Assembly: GCA_022821065.1 (NCBI GenBank)
Contig: JAJEEK010000102.1
Span: 1 to 54,463, forward strand
DNA: 54,463 nt
DNA from: Candidatus Poribacteria bacterium
GTDB lineage: Bacteria > Poribacteria > WGA-4E > WGA-3G
Direction of reading: 5' to 3'
How positions within the stretch are numbered: position 1 is the first letter of the stretch; every line of letters begins with the position of its first letter. The position numbers were made by a program, and so were the translations under genes. Positions 34,309 to 41,777 of this stretch are shown piece after piece. The notes beneath the pieces are model-generated. The model ran no database searches and was not told where the DNA came from. It worked only from the letters and a program-made list of their open reading frames with translations.

Positions 34309-35434
34309 GGCTCCATTTCTGTTTCATCTGTTTCATTTCATCATTGAGCACAGGTTCCGCTGAGGGGGTCAGTACGGGCCATGCTCCAGATTCGTCTTTT
34401 AATACCGGCGCGCGCTGTGCGGCGGGTAAAATACCGAAGGGCGCGTGCGGTTCGATTTGGTACCAGTACGCCACGGAAGATGTCTCATTGCTGAGGTGGT
34501 TGCCGTGTCCATGTTCAATCGTAACCCGAATTTCCTTTTCAAAACGGATCGGATTTTCGATGTGATAGACATAAGAGCTCTGGTAACCGTTGGTATTACT
34601 TTCGTGGATAGCGGAACCGTTATGTGCAAAAGCGTTCTGTTGCATCCCCCAGGCTTGGTTAAGATAGTCCTCCGAACCGGTGCCGTGCAAATCGGGGGGC
34701 CACTTATAACCGTCTATCCAGATCATATCATCGCCTTCACCCCACCATGTACCTTGGAAATTGGTGACCGAGAGATTACAACCGATATAGTGTCCTCTGC
34801 CTTCAGCAGATAAGATCAGGTAATTGTTGTCCCATGCGAGCCGTTCTGCATTGATGATATTAGCTTCGGGAGTATTTACAGTAATCTCATGGCCCCAGCC
34901 GTCACACGGGTTTTCGCGATGGAATTGTGCGTGAAGATAGGCGACATCATCACCGTGCGGTTCGGGATACAGCTCATAGTCGATGTAGAAGTATTGGCGA
35001 TGGGTCGTATCACCTTCATTGACGAGTTCAACTCTTGCACTTCGGTTAAAAGGCATCTGCAAGTAACTGTTAAGCGCGCACCCTGAATTGAACGTGTTGT
35101 TCTGGTGCGTAGAGGCTGAAAAGAGTATAGAATCGTAAGAGTTAACGATTTCGTTTCCGAGCCCAAAAAAATCGCCTAATGGACAGAGGACACTCGGATG
35201 TTTCTCGTCGTCCCAAAACATCTGTATCAAGACGTTTCGGTACCCGTTCGGTTGTGTCATCCAGATATGATTGATACAACCGGGACCTTGAATGTCTGCG
35301 AGGACGCGCGTTTCACCGGGTGCGATATTCCACGCGTCGTTATTTCTGCCAGTTGTATCCCACGAAGATGCCCGTAACGAACGCGCCTTTTTAACACGCG
35401 TCAACGACGACAATAATCCATCGGTATAGGTCAT
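34301..35434 (-). CDS. GH172-type (DUF2961) glycoside hydrolase
   Basis: 377 residues, the usual length for a single DUF2961 domain, without signal peptide. The fold features are GPGCINHIWMT near 50-60, LGDFFGLGNE near 86-95, QMPFNRSARVELVNE near 126, and two acidic motifs, WWGEGDDMIWIDG (Glu233) and GTGSEDYLNQAWG (Glu255). Those two glutamates, 22 apart, are in the place expected for the catalytic pair of GH172 (about 21 apart in characterised alpha-D-fructofuranosidase / difructose-anhydride enzymes). Family members act on fructofuranosides or arabinofuranosides; which sugar is not determinable. It leads the carbohydrate-related pair ending at 30112. Confidence 0.9.
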   Translation of the reverse strand: MTYTDGLLSSLTRVKKARSLRASSWDTTGRNNDAWNIAPGETRVLADIQGPGCINHIWMTQPNGYRNVLIQMFWDDEKHPSVLCPLGDFFGLGNEIVNSYDSILFSASTHQNNTFNSGCALNSYLQMPFNRSARVELVNEGDTTHRQYFYIDYELYPEPHGDDVAYLHAQFHRENPCDGWGHEITVNTPEANIINAERLAWDNNYLILSAEGRGHYIGCNLSVTNFQGTWWGEGDDMIWIDGYKWPPDLHGTGSEDYLNQAWGMQQNAFAHNGSAIHESNTNGYQSSYVYHIENPIRFEKEIRVTIEHGHGNHLSNETSSVAYWYQIEPHAPFGILPAAQRAPVLKDESGAWPVLTPSAEPVLNDEMKQMKQKWSRL

Positions 35435-35576
35435 TAATTTGATTTCCTAATATACATCACGCTGCAGCAGAGCACAGCGTACAAAATGGTGATTTTCCAC
35501 CACCAATTATAACACATAAAGGCAAAAAAGCAACGGAAATATGCTTTTGCCAAGATATTCAGTTGTTAGAAGGACT

Positions 35577-37451
35577 TTACTTTTGGATAAGTTCCTCTGT
35601 AGCAATACGGAACGCTTTTTCCAACGCCTTATCCACCTTATAATGGATCTTCTCGTCAATTTCTGCAGGTTTTTGCCCCGGTCTTCGATGATTCCAGCGT
35701 TCCAAAGCAAATTTTACAATTTTATTTTCTCTTTCGCGAATAGAAATATGATTCCATTGATCTTGTTTCGTATTACAGAACTGGTTCAATTTAAGTTGGG
35801 ATTTGACCGGAGCTTTGCTATATTGCTCATCTTTAGTTTCAAAGTTTTGATTAGATTTGCTGGCATTCGCCGAGCGTGAGTCTAACACTAAATTCCCAAT
35901 ACTATGGAGGTAATTCTCCTCAAAGTCGGTAATTGATAGAATTGAATCATCGGCAACAACTTTCTTACTGTTTTTAGGATTTTGCGGGATGATATGCTCA
36001 ATGGTGAGTTTTGTCTGCGATTTCTCATTCTTAAACGTCTCTGTGGACATTTCAGGGAAAATCGGTTGTTCTGCCAATCTGAGATGATTTTCGTATTTCC
36101 AGAATAGATACCGTTGATCGCCAGTATCAACAACTTCGTAAAATCTAGGTTGGCGCAAAGATCGCTCAAATTCAAAATCGCTGCAATAATCTTCGACGAA
36201 ATTTTGAAGATTCCCGATGAGTTGATCGAAATCACCCTCAAAATCTCTTGCCAATCGGTACAATTGACTAACCCCTTTGTCTGACCGAGATTTAGTGATA
36301 CCGAAACGGAACCCAATGATTTCTACTAATTGCGCGACGCGTTTGAAGTCTTGGTCTTCATCTGAGTTGTCCAATTTGTAGGCATTGATAAGCAGAGGAT
36401 AAAAGGCAGCAGGGCGCCTGAGAGCAAATATGTCAAGGAGATAAGGGGTGCGATTTAGAAGCAATTTATTCATATTTTTAAAACTCCGCCTTAATTCCTT
36501 ACTGTAACTATTGATGCGATCCGCCGCATCTACCTGTCTATTCGCTTTAATTAGGTCATTTATCTGCTGATTAATCATCCGAACAGGGTCTTGATACTCC
36601 TTGTCTTTCCAGATTTCAAAAGCAATAGAATGATACTGCAAAATCGAATCTTCGTCAGTCTTGCCGAGTTCACCTCTACTCTTCCTATGATCTTCAATTT
36701 CCTCATAATCTCGGTAAATTTTGCTGAACCGATTTTGAAGATCTTTCAAGGGAGTTTCTGGACTTTTCGATGTAAGGTAGGTTTTATGCATCAAGAAACT
36801 TTTAACTTTCTCCAAGCTAGTCAGTGATTTGCCTCGGTTGTTGGTTGTCTCGAAAATTAATGCCGCCTCGGAATCATCCTCCACCGAATAAGTTAAGACC
36901 TTCATGTCCCCAATTTTATCTATGAAATCCTTGATTCTATTAGGATGTGTTTCTATCCATTCAGCAAGGTACTCCTTGGCTTCGAGCAATCGGCGTTGGG
37001 ATGGTGTTTCCACCTCATTATCGCCAGACCCGTTATCCTCCAAGATATAAGATTGAAAAAAGTCGTTATCAATGTCCAAAACGCGGAGTTTATATTCATC
37101 ATCCTTAATATAAGTCCGCCTTAGCCGCTTAACATCGTTACCCATACTTTTATGTTGTGTCAAAAGCAGTTTCATAAAGATAATGATCGTTGTAATCCGT
37201 TGTTGACCATCAACAATGTCTATTATCTTAAATTCTCCCTCTGGTTTCTGTTTCCGAAGCAGAATTGTGCCGAAGAAGTGATCTTTGTTAGTATCCTGAT
37301 TTTCTAAATCCTCAGTATCCTGATTTTCTAAATCCTCAATAAAGGCATCAAGTTGTTCTTTTTCCCATGCATAGGCACGTTGATATTTGGGGATGTTGAA
37401 AATTGTACTACTATCAAATAAATCTTTAATTGTTTTCTGTCCGTCTTGCAA
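35577..37451 (-). CDS. DUF262/DUF1524 (GmrSD-like) protein
   Basis: 624 residues. The N-terminal DUF262 ParB-like domain has IPKYQRAYAW (20-29) and IVDGQQRITTIIIFMKLLL with the DGQQR motif at 81-85. The C-terminal DUF1524 domain has TIEHIIPQNPKNSK (His near 487), an HNH-like nuclease motif. Together this is the GmrS-GmrD architecture in a single chain; family members are modification-dependent (type IV-like) restriction or defence nucleases, which I infer here. The gene is AT-richer than its neighbours, consistent with acquisition. A tandem 8-residue duplication sits at about 38-53. A short AT-rich gap with little signal separates it from the GH172 gene. Confidence 0.88.
   Translation of the reverse strand: MQDGQKTIKDLFDSSTIFNIPKYQRAYAWEKEQLDAFIEDLENQDTEDLENQDTNKDHFFGTILLRKQKPEGEFKIIDIVDGQQRITTIIIFMKLLLTQHKSMGNDVKRLRRTYIKDDEYKLRVLDIDNDFFQSYILEDNGSGDNEVETPSQRRLLEAKEYLAEWIETHPNRIKDFIDKIGDMKVLTYSVEDDSEAALIFETTNNRGKSLTSLEKVKSFLMHKTYLTSKSPETPLKDLQNRFSKIYRDYEEIEDHRKSRGELGKTDEDSILQYHSIAFEIWKDKEYQDPVRMINQQINDLIKANRQVDAADRINSYSKELRRSFKNMNKLLLNRTPYLLDIFALRRPAAFYPLLINAYKLDNSDEDQDFKRVAQLVEIIGFRFGITKSRSDKGVSQLYRLARDFEGDFDQLIGNLQNFVEDYCSDFEFERSLRQPRFYEVVDTGDQRYLFWKYENHLRLAEQPIFPEMSTETFKNEKSQTKLTIEHIIPQNPKNSKKVVADDSILSITDFEENYLHSIGNLVLDSRSANASKSNQNFETKDEQYSKAPVKSQLKLNQFCNTKQDQWNHISIRERENKIVKFALERWNHRRPGQKPAEIDEKIHYKVDKALEKAFRIATEELIQK
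37291..37338. repeat. 24-bp perfect tandem duplication in the DUF262 gene
   Basis: The unit at 37291-37314 (starts GTATCCTGATTTTC, ends AATCCTCA) recurs exactly at 37315-37338. It adds 8 residues (DTEDLENQ pattern) without breaking the frame, in the loop between the PKYQRAY and DGQQR motifs. Confidence 0.9.
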
Positions 37452-37474
37452 TTGTTACCTCCTTATTGCTTTTT

Positions 37475-37738
37475 CTAACCGTCTAGGACAGCCTGCATCT
37501 TCTCCAACCCAATCCGCGCAACTTCTACGGGGTCTTGTTCCCAGTAACTTGGGTTGAACAGTTCCAACGAGATAATACCTTCATATCCTGTGTCCTTCAG
37601 AGTAGAGATCATCTGTCCGAGGTCGAGGATGCAGTCGCCGGGATAAACCGTATCAGCATCTGTCTGTTCCGCACGCGAGTTGTACCGGGGCATCGCTAAA
37701 GCAAAAGATCGCAATTTCTCACTGGGGCTGTCCTGCAT
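37475..37738 (-). pseudogene. Decayed C-terminal fragment of a sugar isomerase/epimerase
   Basis: The last ~60 codons encode RAEQTDADTVYPGD, then ISLELFNPSYWEQDPVEVAR and IGLEKMQAVL, nearly the same as the end of the intact gene at 38565. Just upstream a shifted frame encodes EIAIFCFSDAPVQLAC, matching KIAVFHFNDAPAEPAR of the intact protein, and before that is an in-frame TGA. So the fragment has at least one frameshift and one stop, and nothing upstream of it resembles the missing N-terminal two thirds. The nucleotide match to the intact copy is only moderate, indicating an old paralogue rather than a fresh duplication. Confidence 0.85.
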
Positions 37739-37765
37739 AAAAACTCATTATCAAACCTTAATCGC

Positions 37766-38209
37766 CTATGGTGTAAAACTAAAAATCGTAGATGGAATTG
37801 GTTCGGTATTAATGATACGTTTAGAATAACTAATACCTATATCGAAGCAAGATAAGAAATTTGCGCCTAATAATCCATGTGCATAAGTCTCGACAGGTAA
37901 ATAGTTAGCCGCAACTTCCATTCCTTCAAAAGTATGACCAATTACCGATAATTTGTTGACTGCGATAATTGCTGCCTTCGTAGTACCACTGGCTGTAATA
38001 AAATCAATCTTACGCAAATTGGGATCTGAAAGATCATATCCCAAATCTGATAAAATATCTGGATTAATAGTCGTGAACGAAGCACCAGTATCCAATATTA
38101 AATCTAAAGTAACACGCTTGCTATCATCCAATGCATGTATTGTCGCGTGAACCATAATTAATCTGTCAGGGCTTAATGCAAAACGTGTTTGACTCATTAT
38201 AACAGGCAC
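37766..38209 (-). CDS. Retropepsin-like aspartic protease
   Basis: 147 residues from GTG 38209, or 143 from an ATG at 38197 that overlaps the upstream stop as TAATG. The active-site motif is LILDTGASFTTI (Asp40), the flap region lies in the middle, and GLLGANFLSCFDIGI near 118 is the second conserved motif of single-domain retroviral-type proteases, which must dimerise to act. No signal peptide, so a cytoplasmic or regulatory role is likely. It is coupled to the small gene upstream, a pairing seen in cyanobacteria and related genomes. Confidence 0.88.
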   Translation of the reverse strand: MPVIMSQTRFALSPDRLIMVHATIHALDDSKRVTLDLILDTGASFTTINPDILSDLGYDLSDPNLRKIDFITASGTTKAAIIAVNKLSVIGHTFEGMEVAANYLPVETYAHGLLGANFLSCFDIGISYSKRIINTEPIPSTIFSFTP

Positions 38210-38436
38210 AATCTCCCTTTTGGAATCTCCCCAGTATAACGTATAACCGCACCACCTTTAAGGGTGCTGAGTTCACTATAAACATCATCCCTTAAATCGC
38301 TATGGGCAGTAACTATGCCTGATATAAGTTCTGAAGTTTCATTATTGATTTCAGGATCAACAATAAACAGCCATTGGTCGGGATACTTTTCTACCATTTC
38401 ATCGCGTGTCAGACGTTCACTTGTCTTTATAGACAT
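38197..38436 (-). CDS. Small DUF5678-like protein paired with the aspartic protease
   Basis: 79 residues with AAGGGGGAAG just before the ATG. The KYPDQWLFIVDPEINN segment followed by a turn to GIVTAHSDLRDDVYSELS resembles DUF5678-type small proteins found before retropepsin-like protease genes; the family call is by pattern and tentative. It overlaps the protease start by 13 bases (or by TAATG), so the two are translated together. It might be a substrate, inhibitor or antitoxin-like partner; nothing in the sequence decides this. Confidence 0.7.
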   Translation of the reverse strand: MSIKTSERLTRDEMVEKYPDQWLFIVDPEINNETSELISGIVTAHSDLRDDVYSELSTLKGGAVIRYTGEIPKGRLCLL

Positions 38437-38564
38437 TTCACTTCCCCCTTAATTATTACAAGTGTTGAAAGTAACCTCAGCTGCAAATGAAAAAATGGTG
38501 ATTAAACCGAAACTATATCAGGACTATTGTATCACAAATTACAGCAGAAATGCCAAAAAACACA

Positions 38565-39371
38565 TCAAGCCTTTAGGACAGCCTGCATCTTTTCCAACCC
38601 AATCCGCGCAACTTCTGCAGGGTCTTGCTCCCAATAACTCGGATTGAACAACTCCAACGAAATAACGCCCGAATAATTAGCATCTCTTAAGATAGAGATC
38701 ATCCGTCCGAGATCGAGGATGCCATCCCCGGGGTACACCCTATCTGCATCGGATTGCTCCGCACGCGCAGGTTCGGCAGGTGCGTCGTTGAAGTGGAAGA
38801 CTGCTATTTTCTCGCCGGGGATACCTTCCATATCTTCTATCTCTCCACCGCCGCGATAGATATGAAACGGATCAAGCACAATCGTACTATCGGGATGATC
38901 TGCGACCTCTATTACTTCCCATGCATGCTTGACCTGATTAACACCATCCACGAAACCGAGGAATTCCATAGCAGGTTTAACACCGAATTCGCGTCCGAGT
39001 TCAAGGAGTTCGCGGTAATTCTTGCCACCTAATTGAAGGTCTGCCACCTCACGCGGTGGACTTGAGATGATATAGGTTGCACCGACAGCAGCAGCCTGCG
39101 CCATCCGTCGTTTCGCTTCCTCAATCGCTTCCCGATGTTCCGTACCTGTCGTATTGAGCCAACCGTGCAGCGCGATGACAGTTGGCACCGAAAGCCCGTG
39201 ATCGTCAAGTGCACTTTTCACGTCGGCGAGCGAACCGCCCTGTTCCTCGTGAGCCGTTAAATCGTCGTTCCACAACTCAATCGCTGAATAACCCGTTTCG
39301 GCAGCGATTCTAATTTTTTCCATTAACCCAGCGGGACGAATTGTGCTGGTATTTAAGCCTAACTGAAACAT
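38565..39371 (-). CDS. Sugar phosphate isomerase/epimerase (xylose-isomerase-like TIM barrel)
   Basis: 268 residues, the normal size for a single AP_endonuc_2/xylose-isomerase-like barrel. Landmarks are GYSAIELWNDDL near 28-39, AMEFLGFVDG near 143, VLDPFHIYRGGGE near 174, FHFNDAP near 204 and ISLELFNPSYW near 249, which supply the acidic and histidine metal ligands. It forms a unit with the next isomerase and galactonate dehydratase upstream, so it probably handles a sugar or sugar acid intermediate. Exact reaction unknown. A decayed relative of its 3' end lies 1.1 kb downstream. Confidence 0.9.
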   Translation of the reverse strand: MFQLGLNTSTIRPAGLMEKIRIAAETGYSAIELWNDDLTAHEEQGGSLADVKSALDDHGLSVPTVIALHGWLNTTGTEHREAIEEAKRRMAQAAAVGATYIISSPPREVADLQLGGKNYRELLELGREFGVKPAMEFLGFVDGVNQVKHAWEVIEVADHPDSTIVLDPFHIYRGGGEIEDMEGIPGEKIAVFHFNDAPAEPARAEQSDADRVYPGDGILDLGRMISILRDANYSGVISLELFNPSYWEQDPAEVARIGLEKMQAVLKA

Positions 39372-39380
39372 GTATCTCCT

Positions 39381-40181
39381 CTATTTTTCCATTAAACCTG
39401 TAATGAAGCGGACATCTACACGCGCGAGGTCAATGACAGTGTCTACGGGTTCTCCGCTGTATTCGCTATGGAAACTGATGGGACCCGAAAAACCGATGGT
39501 CTGTAATGTCGCCACTGTTGTCTCCCAGTCAACGAAGCCTTTCCCCATTCGGACGACTCTACCGCCACGCGCCCCGGGTGTCCGTGCCAAATCTTTGAAG
39601 GCGATGAGCGCGAGGTGCGATTTGACGATATCCAATGCCATATTAATCGGTTCCCCGACGATGGAGAGATGTCCAGTGTCCGCAAAGACGCCGACGTGTT
39701 GCGGGTTGAAATCTTTAACGAGATTCATCACGGCGCACGAGTTCAGACCCATGGAGGTGCCTGAATGGTTATGAATGCATGTTCGGGGTCCGTATTGCTC
39801 GGAGAGCTTCGCGAAACCTTCCAACTGTTTGCGGATAGCGTCAACTTGTGTCCAATAGCCGCCATCTTCGGCGTGCCAGTGCCAGTATCCTAATTTAATA
39901 TATTCGACACCCGCTTCACCTGCAGCAGCATAGACGCGCTGTGTCTCTTCCTGTGTCGGGTCGAGAAAATCGCCGGGTGTTGTAACGAGCGGAATGGACA
40001 ATCCAGCATCGGCGAACTGTTTCGCTGCGTCGGGTAACGCCTGCGTTGCGTTTGCTGGGTTCACCGGATAGCCCGGACGAACACATAAATCCGCGCCACT
40101 CACACCGACTGATTTCAAAGCGGTAATGATCTCTGGAACTTCTAAACCTTCCAGATGCTTCGTAAACATAATGAATTTCAT
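39381..40181 (-). CDS. Sugar phosphate isomerase/epimerase, second TIM-barrel enzyme
   Basis: 266 residues. Barrel landmarks: SGADLCVRPGYPVNP near 29-43, CIHNHSGTSMGLN near 137, GVFADTGHLSIVGEP near 164, LIAFKDLARTPGARGG near 191 and ISFHSEYSGEP near 235. It is only distantly similar to the isomerase whose gene starts 9 bases beyond its stop. The tight spacing indicates cotranscription. The substrate is presumably a sugar or keto acid of the galactonate-type pathway encoded by its upstream neighbour. Confidence 0.9.
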   Translation of the reverse strand: MKFIMFTKHLEGLEVPEIITALKSVGVSGADLCVRPGYPVNPANATQALPDAAKQFADAGLSIPLVTTPGDFLDPTQEETQRVYAAAGEAGVEYIKLGYWHWHAEDGGYWTQVDAIRKQLEGFAKLSEQYGPRTCIHNHSGTSMGLNSCAVMNLVKDFNPQHVGVFADTGHLSIVGEPINMALDIVKSHLALIAFKDLARTPGARGGRVVRMGKGFVDWETTVATLQTIGFSGPISFHSEYSGEPVDTVIDLARVDVRFITGLMEK

Positions 40182-40204
40182 ATTTTAATTTATGGACTCC
40201 TGAA

Positions 40205-40230
40205 CTGCCCCGCCATTACATTACGGGCAG
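40205..40230. repeat. Small inverted repeat upstream of the isomerase gene
   Basis: CTGCCC (40205-40210) pairs with GGGCAG (40225-40230) around CGCCATTACATTAC. It lies in the 152-base gap between galactonate dehydratase and the second isomerase gene. Confidence 0.4.
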
Positions 40231-40333
40231 GTTTGCGGTTACATTGAGCGCAATTAAGGAACTGAACAGCCACTTAAAGATTTAATCTACTCTTTTCCAT
40301 CGGATCATGGTACCTCGAAACATGTCTGTTCCA

Positions 40334-41437
40334 TTACCAATCAACAACGGAACCGTCGTCCGGGTGGTACGACATCGGATTTAGCCAATCGTGGTCGATT
40401 TTGTCTTCGAGTGCATCCTCATCGAGTTCAATACCGAGTCCGGGACCGGTCGGTAGTTCAACGAAACCGTCTTTGAAGACGAAGGGGTTCTTGAGATAGC
40501 CTTCACCGAGTGTCGTATGCTCCTGCATCACAAAGTTCGGGATAGAGGCATCTAATTGGATACACGCTGCTAAAGAGATCGGACCGAGCGGGTTGTGTGG
40601 TGCAATACCACCGTAATAGGCTTCTGCCATACCTGCGATAATGCGGACTTCATTGATACCTCCGGCGTGGCAGAGGTCGGGTTGGAGGACAGAGGCTGCC
40701 TGTTTTTCGAGAATTTCGCGGAATCCCCACTTTGTAAAAATTCGTTCACCTGTTGCAATCGGGAGATGCGTACTTCGTGCGATTTCAGCGAGCGTATCAA
40801 CATTTTGACACTGGATCGGCTCTTCAACGAACATCGGTTGGTAGGGTTCCAGTGCTTTAATCAGTACCTTTGCTGTCTGCGGACTGACTGCCCCGTGAAA
40901 ATCAATGGCGAGATCGACTTCTGTGCCTGCGGCTTCACGGAGTGCTGCGAAGTGATCCACGGCTCTGTCGATGAAAGCTTTATTCTCGATGATACGTGCG
41001 GGTCTGCCCCCAGCGACACCTGTCTTGAAAGCGGTAAACCCTTTGGCAATCCACTCTTTAATTCCGTCTGGGTCGCCACCACCCTTGTAGAGTCTGATGC
41101 GGTCGCGCGTGGGACCGCCGAAGAGTTGATAAACGGGAACACCGAGCGATTTCCCTGCCAGATCCCAGAGAGCCTGCTCTACGCCGCTGAGTGCGCTTGT
41201 CAGGATCGGACCGCCGCGATAGAATGCGTGGCGATACATCGCTTGCCAGTGGTGGACAACACGTCTCGGATCTTCGCCGATAAGGTAAGGTGCGAGTTCG
41301 TCAACGGCTTGCGCACACGTTTTCGCTCGCCCCTCTAAAATGGGTTCACCGAGTCCTACAAGGCCTTCATCGGTATGGATTTTAAGGAAGAGCCAGCGCG
41401 GTTTTACCAGAAATGTTTCTAATTTTGTTATCTTCAT
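40334..41437 (-). CDS. dgoD: D-galactonate dehydratase-like enolase-superfamily enzyme
   Basis: 367 residues from ATG 41437, which has GGAG 8 bases upstream; the open frame reaches 41581 but that extra part is not conserved-looking. The start MKITKLETFLVKPRWLFLKI, the GRAKTCAQAVDELAPYLIG and YRHAFYRGGPIL segments, and the end DWLNPMSYHPDDGSVVDW follow E. coli DgoD closely, as I remember it. Metal ligands should be Asp in LAIDFHGAVS, Glu in FVEEPIQ and Glu in ATGERIF, and the acid/base His in APHNPLGPIS. It dehydrates D-galactonate to 2-keto-3-deoxygalactonate; a related aldonate is possible. Leads the isomerase unit. Confidence 0.88.
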   Translation of the reverse strand: MKITKLETFLVKPRWLFLKIHTDEGLVGLGEPILEGRAKTCAQAVDELAPYLIGEDPRRVVHHWQAMYRHAFYRGGPILTSALSGVEQALWDLAGKSLGVPVYQLFGGPTRDRIRLYKGGGDPDGIKEWIAKGFTAFKTGVAGGRPARIIENKAFIDRAVDHFAALREAAGTEVDLAIDFHGAVSPQTAKVLIKALEPYQPMFVEEPIQCQNVDTLAEIARSTHLPIATGERIFTKWGFREILEKQAASVLQPDLCHAGGINEVRIIAGMAEAYYGGIAPHNPLGPISLAACIQLDASIPNFVMQEHTTLGEGYLKNPFVFKDGFVELPTGPGLGIELDEDALEDKIDHDWLNPMSYHPDDGSVVDW

Positions 41438-41675
41438 GAAGGTTCTCCAAAATAACACGGATCGTAAGCAGCAGTCTGTGAAGCGAAATAGATTTTCGCG
41501 GGCTTTAGAGGTTATGTTACCATTCACCCTGAATTTTGTCAAAACAATTAATACTTTGTGTTTTGGTGAGTGCGAATCCAAAATTCAGATAATAACGGTT
41601 TACCTGAAATTATGCACCTTTTCTATCTTTAATTTGTCTCTGTATTTATTAACAGGAATTCATCTGATAAAAATG

Positions 41676-41704
41676 TTGTCAAGAGCGGATACAAATGTTA
41701 CAAT
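41676..41704 (+). promoter_or_regulatory. Sigma-70-like promoter
   Basis: TTGTCA (41676-41681), a 17-base spacer and TACAAT (41699-41704), 73 bases before the ATG at 41778. It lies in an AT-rich 340-base gap (41438-41777) where no other gene is seen. Confidence 0.7.
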
Positions 41705-41777
41705 TTGTTATGATACATCTATATAATGTTCATCCCCTCCAATTTTTTCGTGAAACCCAGAAAAGGAGAAGTTCACC

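Noticed and set aside
37475..37738. Considered as a functional small isomerase-like protein
   Set aside because: Alignment with the intact copy needs a frameshift and crosses a stop codon.
40595..41338. 247-codon plus-strand open frame
   Set aside because: Antisense to galactonate dehydratase, whose protein is clearly conserved; composition is cysteine-rich and unlike real proteins here.
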